From a virus: a DNA stretch of 31,831 nucleotides. Both the position numbers and the translations under genes were made by a program. Under the pieces are notes generated by a model. That model saw nothing but the letters and a program-made list of their open reading frames with translations. It was not told where the DNA came from and searched no databases. Positions within the stretch are counted from its first letter, which is position 1. Each line of letters starts with the position of its first letter. Below are positions 15,173-24,100 of this stretch, piece by piece. The stretch covers positions 1-31,831 of the IMG/VR virus record IMGVR_UViG_3300010297_000042. The stretch is one strand, 5' to 3'.

Positions 15173-18100
15173 CTAAATTTCATATATCGCCCCAGTGGAT
15201 CTTAGGGTAGTGTCTCCATTTCTTCTCATCAAGATTGGATATGTCGCCAATCCAGAAACAACTCTTCCAGTTACTCCAATGGAAATTGGATTTGATGCCC
15301 TCGAAAGATCTATTGTATTGGATAATCTGCCCCAAGAATATTTTCCAACAATTGTCCCACTAGTATCAATTCCAGAAAGATTTGAATTTGAATCAACAAG
15401 ACAAGTGATAATACCAACAGTTCCTAATGTAGTTGATACTCTATCAACAATGTATATGTTGTCAAGATAAACTGTACCTATTCCAACAACTTCGGAATCA
15501 TTAGAAATAATAGAAGTAACTCCAGAACCAACTCGGGTGTCCGTAATATAAATTGGATATCCAGAAACTAAGTCAGTAACATCTTCTAAAGTGAATTCAA
15601 TTCCTAAAGAAGGTGTACTTGTAGACGCTATTCCAGTAATATTGTTAGATGTTCCGTTAATAAATCTAAAGTTTGATATAAATTCTACATAATTTACTTG
15701 AGACGTAGATCCGACTCCAACATTAACCTGATCAACAATCAAAGCATTAAATGGATCTACGTTTGGAGATTCATATTCAAATAAGGTAATATCGTCAACA
15801 AATATTTCTTTATCCGTTGTTGAAACATCACTTATAATTTTTGCTGATGGAACTATGAGGGATTTCAAAGAATCTCTAGATTTAGAAACTATTTCACCAT
15901 TAATTTTTTTATCAGTTTTTTGCTTAGTCCATGATAAAGTCCTCCAAGTTACATCATCTACGTTCGATTTAGTGTATATTTCAGTTTCAAATCTGTCTGA
16001 GAAAGACAAATCAGTAACAGTTCTAGAATCTTGTCCATCCTTCCTAACAACATCTCCTTTTTCAATAGTTGTAATTATATCACTAGATATAACGTCGGCA
16101 TCTAAACCTTTGTAGAAGTAAATTGATATTATATCGTCTTTTAGTGGTGGTTTTGTAAATTGAATTGATGTTCCACCACCGAAGATGTATGATTTTCCTG
16201 GTTCTTGTAAAATACCATTGATGAATATTATGAGATTGTTTGTAAGATCAAAACCAGCATCTATAGGTGTTTCAAAACTCCTAGTTTCTCCATTATAAAA
16301 TAGTGGGAAAGTAACTCTCTCACCGTCCTGGTAATCTGATATAGAGTCTACAAAATCCAATTTTCCAAAATCCCAAGATGAAAACTTATCTGAGTACGTA
16401 TCCACTACAGTAATCTCAAAATCATGTATTGGTGATGATAGTGAAGAATCAGTTACTAATCCTATTGGTTTAAATACATCCCCTCTTTGGAAACTATATC
16501 CAGACTTAGTGATATCAAACTCACTTACTCCAAAGTAACTACTAAGTCCTATAGGAGCAACTTTAAGACTTATCGAAAGTCCTATTCCTGTAGTAGTTGT
16601 TGATCCAATACCGAGTCTTGAAATACCAACAACAGGTAAATTTTCATATGATGGTTCAGACACAAAAACTGTTGGATTTGTGTATCCTGTTCCACCACTA
16701 ACAAGGTTGAAAGATAGAGTTCCTCCAACACCAATAGAAGCGGTTATTGATGCTGGTGTTCCAGAATGACCTTCTTCGTAAATACTAACACCGATAGAAG
16801 TTAAACCATTGTATCCAGATCCTGGTGATATAGTAGTTATTCCTGTGATAGTTCCAGATCCAACTGTGGCAGTCAAAGATGCCCCTACAAGTGGTGCAAA
16901 CCCAAGACCAGGGGTAGAACCATATGAGACGATAATACCACCTCTTGGAGTCTCATTTATATTAATATCATTTTCTGAAGAATAATAAACAACCGGATCA
17001 GAATCTGGTTCTGTTATTCCAGAAAATACTACAGTTGTTATTCCAGGATATGGAGATGTTATTTCTTCTACACTAAAGTTTCCAAAAGGATTATTTTTTG
17101 TAGATGGTTGCTGGAATATTCCATTAATTAAAATTAACCCATTGGATCCCTCTGTGCCAATTCCAGAAGTATTTGCTCCACCAACTTTAAGTGTAAAAGT
17201 TCTTCCAATTCCATTAAATTCATTCGAAACATCATCATAAATTTTATTATTAGTATAATCAGATCTCAAAAATACTCTAGCATTAAATGTAGATGTTTCA
17301 TAATCCAAATTCGCTGGTGTTTTATCAATTTGAGGATTTCCTCTTGGTGGATTTGTGAAATTAATTTGATTGTCTACAATATTAAATGCTCCTCTGTAAA
17401 TATCAACAACTGTTGATGATGAATGAGATTCTGCAGAAGAACCAACAAAACCTCTTTCAGTTTGAACAAGGTTAAAAGTACCAAAGTTTGTTATTGGTCC
17501 AGATGATGAAGTTCCCAATCCAACATTAACTACATTTGCAAATTCATCATCTATTTTTAAAATATCAGCAGGTCTAATAGAAGATATTCCAGAAACTTCA
17601 AAAAATGTTGTTCCAGATCCAATTGAATTTGTCAGTTGATGACTAAATCCAGAAAAACTTAATGGATGTTGAATTAAATCATCTATAACAACTATTGTTT
17701 TACTATTTTTTTCATACATTTCAAATTGATGAATATTTCCACCACCCAAATCATCAAATGTAACTGGGGTAGAACTACCACTAACTGTAGATATTTGGAA
17801 ACTATCTTCACTGGAAACGATAGCAAATACTCTAGATGGAAGAAGTCCAGTTATAGATCCATCATTGTAAGTCATTGCTGTTGTTGCTAATCCAACAATA
17901 GAAGACTTAGGTGTATAAATCAACTCTTCATTGTTTCTGAAAAAGTGATTTTTTATATTAAAAGTCCCTGTATTTGGAGTTAAAACACTCGAATTTTGTG
18001 GATTAAATACTTTTTTGAATATTTGAACTTTATTTGATAATAATTCAAATTTAGTTTTATTAATTCTGTCTCCATTAATTGCATCATAAAATGCAAGATC

Positions 18101-21100
18101 TACAATTTGTTTTAAATCTCCATATTCTAAAGGCAATGGATCATTAATAGCATCAATTTCATCATAGAAAGATTGAGTAAACGCTGTTAATTGTATATCA
18201 TAGGAAGCATATTCTGGATCTGCAGTAAAGGTTAGATCGAATGTTGATGCCGAATTGTCTGCACCAAATGTTCCAATTCCAAGGGCACCATCAAATGTAG
18301 AAATTCCACTTACAGATAATAAAGCAGATTGTTGAATGTATGCATCAAAATCATCATGAATAATCATTACTTGATGTATAGCCTTTGTAGATCCAATACT
18401 AACTTCTACCAAAGATTTTGCGGAATTGAACTTATTCTTATCTAAAGAAACTAAAGCAGTCGTTCCTGTGCCAGTAACAGAGTAATTCGACTGGTAAATG
18501 ACACTCCTTTCAGATTCGTCAAATTGATCTTCACTCTTAAATCTATAAGTATTTCCAACTCCAATGATGTTTGTAGAGCCAAATCCAACTATATTAGATT
18601 TGATTCTGTTAAGAGATGCTTCACTTGTATTTGTATAATTTAATGATAATATTCCTCCAGATATATTGGAACTAAATGATCCTATAAAATTATTCGACAA
18701 ACTAAAAGTTTGGAATTCGGAGTCAATATAGTACTCCGATAAAAATGTATTTGTACCATCATGAGTTAAATATATTTCGACAAAGTTTATATTACCAACA
18801 GTAGAATCAATTACTTGAATATTTGCATATAATGATTCAAAGTTATTTGAATCTAAACTTACAATAGATGTTGTGACTCCAGGTGTTGCTATACCAATTG
18901 AACTAATCAAATCAACAAATCCTAAAGAAGTTGATCCAATTCCAGCAGAAGAAGATGTAAATTCTGTTCTGATTATTTTTAAATCATAATTAGTGTCATA
19001 TGGATCTACTGGTGTAAATGCAAAGTAAGAATCTTCAAACTCATCAGTATAAATGCTATAAGATCCATATTCTTGATCGGAATTAAAGACGTTGCCTTTT
19101 TGAACTATAAAACTATTCGTTCCATCATTTAAAATAACTATTTCGGTTAATTGTATTTCACTAAAATCTTCGCTAGAAACTCTAATAATGTAATTGTAAT
19201 AATCTGAATTAGAGTCTAATTTAAGTAGATTTGTAAATTCATTGGGAGAATCTTCAAAATATGAAAATTGATTGCTAATGTCATCGACAGTCAAAACTTT
19301 TGTCGCAACACTATTGAAGAAGAAGGAATCAACAAGTCTCTTATTTTGAAGTTGTATAATTTTTGATGATCCCTCTATAACGTTATAATCTCTAACAAAA
19401 TCATAATTGTTTATAGTATCAACACGTTTTTCTTCTATAACATTATATAAAGATATACTAACATTATCCGATCCAACTCCAGCAAAGGAAACTTCTTTTT
19501 CAATCTGAGTGTCAGCAAAATTCTTTGTCCCACTTATATGAAGATTGCTAAAAACTGGAGACTCTAATACATTGTACTCTTTACTGCTTTTTACTGTATA
19601 TGATAGATTTTGATAATAATCATTATCTGAAGTAACTTGATAATCTGAGTTTAATTCTCCAATATTATCATTCCACCCTAACTGGGTTATTGATGAATAA
19701 CTGATATCAAAAACACCATTGTTTTCTATTATTGACTGGATTGACAATATTGATCCACTTTGTGCTCCTACAAGTGTATCACCCACCTTTAAAGTGTATG
19801 AGCCACTATTAGTCACTTTCAAATAATAACCGTCAAAACTATTAAGTACTAATCCTATATCAGTTCCATCACTCAAAGTTAGTCTTTCACCTATCAAAAA
19901 AGTCGATTTTTCGGTGTTTATTTTAAAGGTGGGATAATCATCCTTATCAATCAAAATTCCAGAACCTTCTTGGATTGTTTTTGCTATACCAGTATTTGTA
20001 GTTAATCCACTAACGTTAATAGTTACTAGGTCATATGGACTAGATGTAACATACGAATCTACTGTTAAGAATGTATATCCATAATCTTCGGAGTTGAATC
20101 CAGAACCGTCTTCATTCTGTTTTTGAATACCCTCTATAAAAACTTGATCTCCGGGATTAAAATAGTACTCTTGTGATGGTTTTGTAACTGAACATGTAAA
20201 TATTCCAGTCGATGATGAATCAACCCTTTGGATTGTAATTCCATTGCCATTATTGACAGTTACTAATTTGATTGTTGAATCTGGTATACCTTTTGGTTCA
20301 TCTACAACATTTACAAATTGAATAGAACCAGAATTCATCTCCAATTCAAAAACTCCATAATTTATTAATTTCCCAGTCTGTTCATTTACAATTAATACAT
20401 CTGGAATAGAGAAATATCCAGTTCCACCATCTAAAACGTCAACAGATTTTATAGTATTGGAATCTTTGGTTAATATAATTGGAGAGATATTTGCTGATGG
20501 TTTTAAAGTTGGATCTGATGGATATGCAAATTGATCGTTTTTTATATCGATCTCTTTCAGCGATCCTATGGTTTTTGATTTTGGTACTACATTGGCAAAT
20601 AAACCTTCGTTTGTGGTTATATTTGATAATGATGGTAATTTCTTATATCCAACTCCACCAGAAAGAATGTTTATCTTGTTTATAGAACCTGTAGAATTTG
20701 TTGAAGATGTTGTATATTTCAGTACATTACAGTCATTTTTATTATATTCTGTTCTTTCTGGATTATTTTTTAAAACTATATCAAAAGTTGTAAGTCCAAT
20801 TGAAACAACATTATATTGACCATTATAATAACTATTATCAAATAGTAATTCCGAATAATTTTCAACTTCTTTGTCTGATGTAGATATGTATCCAGATTTT
20901 TCTAATGCATAATAAAGTTTTTGAGGGATGTTTAAATCATAAGAAATTGTAAGGGCAGTTCCAACTTTAGAAATGTTAAATCCCGATGTGGAACCAGTCG
21001 AAACAAATTCGTTTTTAAATTCATTATCAAAATAAACTTTAAAATTATATCCCGAAACAGAGGAATCTGACAAATCAAATGCTACATTGTTATTTTTTAC

Positions 21101-24100
21101 AATGTATAATTGTGGATTTATTTTTGATATTGATTGTGTCACACCACCTGTACTTCCTATTCCTATTACAGTTGGTGGGGAAGTTTTAGAATCAATATAT
21201 GTTTGACACAATTTAATATTATTTTCATCTAGTTTAAAGATGAAAAATTCTAAATCATCAGTATTTAAACCATCAGGAATGACATCAGAAGAATATTTTA
21301 CTTTATCTCCTGTTTCTAATCCATGATTTACTAAATTTATTGTATTGGTATTGGTGTTTATACCTGTAGAACTAAATCCTATTGGGTTAATTAGAATTTT
21401 TTCTGTTGCAGAATCTCTCAAGACCCTGATTGCCGTTGAAGTTCCTATTCCTACAGATAAGTTCGGAGTAACCGTAAGTGTAACAGAATCGCCAACACTC
21501 ATTCCATGATAAGTCGAAACTGAAACTGTAGATTTTATTCTAGATACACTTCCTGTTATCTGATTATAAGAAGATTCTAAGAGATATAAATCATTATCCA
21601 AATTTGTTGCATAATGGAAAAATAATTCAGATGAATCTACTGCCGTTTTTAATCCTATCAGATCTTTTCCTTTGTTTACAACAAATAAATTTGATGGAAG
21701 ACCACCAGGAATAAGATTAATCCCATCAGTTGAAATTGAAATATTATTTCCAGGATTAGTATAAACTATCTGTTGATTATTTGTGAAAGGATGATTTTTT
21801 AAATATATTGATTTTGAAGGAACGCTTATAGATTCTAGAGTTGATCCAAAATAAAACTGGTTAGAAGTTGATAGTCCAACTATTGTACCAAACCCAACAG
21901 ATTCTTGAGCATTAAAATATACTTTATCATTAATAGTAGAATCAAAATAATCTACAAATTTTGAAACTATAATATTGTCAGGTAAAAATGTGACAGTCGA
22001 ATTTGCTGTGTGAGATGTTCCTGTTAAACCTCTTTCTACTCTAAGTACATTTTTTTCTTCGTATATATTCAATACTTTCAAATTTTCGGTGCCTATACCG
22101 ATACTACTTCCAATAGATAAGTTGGAGGGGATATTAGAAACATAAATTTCGGTTCCACCAATACTTGTTGCACTATCAACATTAGAAATTAATTTAGTAT
22201 TATTTGATAAAACTTTTATTTCGTGAAGTCCATTCAATGATGAAATACTGGAAGATAGTCCAGAAATATAAACATAGTCACGATCATTTAGATTATGATT
22301 TGGACTGATTTTTATTTTAACACCATTATTGTAATTCCATGTAAAAATGGCATTATCATATGAAAGAGTATCCGTAACTATATTAACAATTTCTTTTCCA
22401 TCGATAGATGATACTTTTGCATTTAATCCACCACCAGTTTCATCATTATTGAAAACCAAAGAATCACCAACTTTATATCCAGTTCCACCAGATATAATTT
22501 CAAAATCATCAACAGAACCAGAATTTACAGATCTAGCAACAATTCTCTGTTTTAAAATTTCATCAATTTCTACAATATAATCATATCCTGCACCAAGATC
22601 AGATACTTTATATGGGAAAGTATTTCTTAAAAGATTAGAAGACTTGAAATCATATGATTGATTTAAAGTTACATTTTCTTCTAAAGTTTTTGATTTGTAG
22701 TCATTTCCTATAAAATATGGGAATACTGGATCTCCAGAAGAATCGATACAAGCAACGTAAGCATAAACTCCATTTGGAAATTCTTTTGTCTTCGTAAATC
22801 TGCCATTTTTATCATCAAGGTCACCATTATTTGTAAACTGATAATCTTCTACGAAGAATCCACCACCAAAACCTGATGGTCTATCAAAAATGTTTGATGT
22901 ATTAACCTGATATCCAGATGAAATTAATTTTATGGTAGAAGTTTCATCTTCTGGATCCGAATAACCAAAAGGTCCATATATTGGATTTCCATCATATGCC
23001 CATCCAATAATACCCGACACTTTTGGACTTGCTGCATTTGGTAGACTTTCTCCAAACGATGTTCTTACTTTATCAAAGTACCCTGATACTGTGTATTTTA
23101 ATTTGTTATTAGATTTTTGTAATATCTCTGTTCCTAATTTATTTACATTGTTTACAGTTAAAGATCTTACTTTCGCATCAAATACTGCGTCAGATCCAGC
23201 GGAGCGAACAGCAATTTTTGTAGAAGTAGAATATCCTATCCCTGGATTTATTATTTGAACATCACTAATAATACCATTTGTAATAATAGGTCTTAAATTG
23301 GCTCCAGTTCCGGCACCAGTATTATCAACTACTACCAAATCTGGAACTGAATAATACTCACTTCCACCAGATTCAATTTGAACGGTGTCAATTTGACCAT
23401 TAACTATAAATGGAACTATATAAGCATCTTTTCCAGATTTTATTGATATAGATGGGGACTTCTCATAATTTATAATTGTACTTCCATAACCTGTCCCACC
23501 GTTATAAATGTATAAATCTACAATACTACCTCTTACTTTTGGAGTACATACTAACTCCTCATAAACTTGTGTATCTGTTGAAAATCCCACGGGGTTATAT
23601 TTAACAGATACTGTTATATCAGGGTATTTAAAATATTGATAACCAGAACCAGTATTAGAAAATTTAATATAATTCTTTCTATCGTAATTTGAGGTATTTG
23701 TTCCACCAATACCGGCATCACAAATTTTAAATGTATTTTCATCTACCTTCAATACAAAATACTGTTTATCCGTAGAAATTCCAGTTATTGGTGCAGTTTC
23801 GTAGTCATATTCTACTAAATCTCTATCATTAAATCCATGATTTTCAAAGATAAATGAATCAGTTATTGTTGAAATTCCTGATTGAGAAAGAATTAATTTT
23901 CTATTGGTGAAAGTGCCACCATCTATTACTTTTATTTCGGATAGTGTATTTTTAAAATCAATTGTTCTAAATTTATGGATTCCATTTGTTCCTGTAGAAA
24001 AACCAATTGCATTTCCCAAATTATAATCTGAAATAGTTTCAAATAGTGAAATTGTGGTGTTATTCTCGACTCTAACAAAATAGGAATTATTATTAAGTAA

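Noticed and set aside
18190-19330. Tandem repeats as recent DNA duplication or CRISPR-like array
   Set aside because: The repetition is visible only in protein; nucleotide copies are diverged and there are no spaced identical short repeats.
20479-20819. Plus-strand reading frames inside the giant gene
   Set aside because: They are antisense to a repeat-bearing, continuous minus-strand frame, with no ribosome-binding site or protein family.
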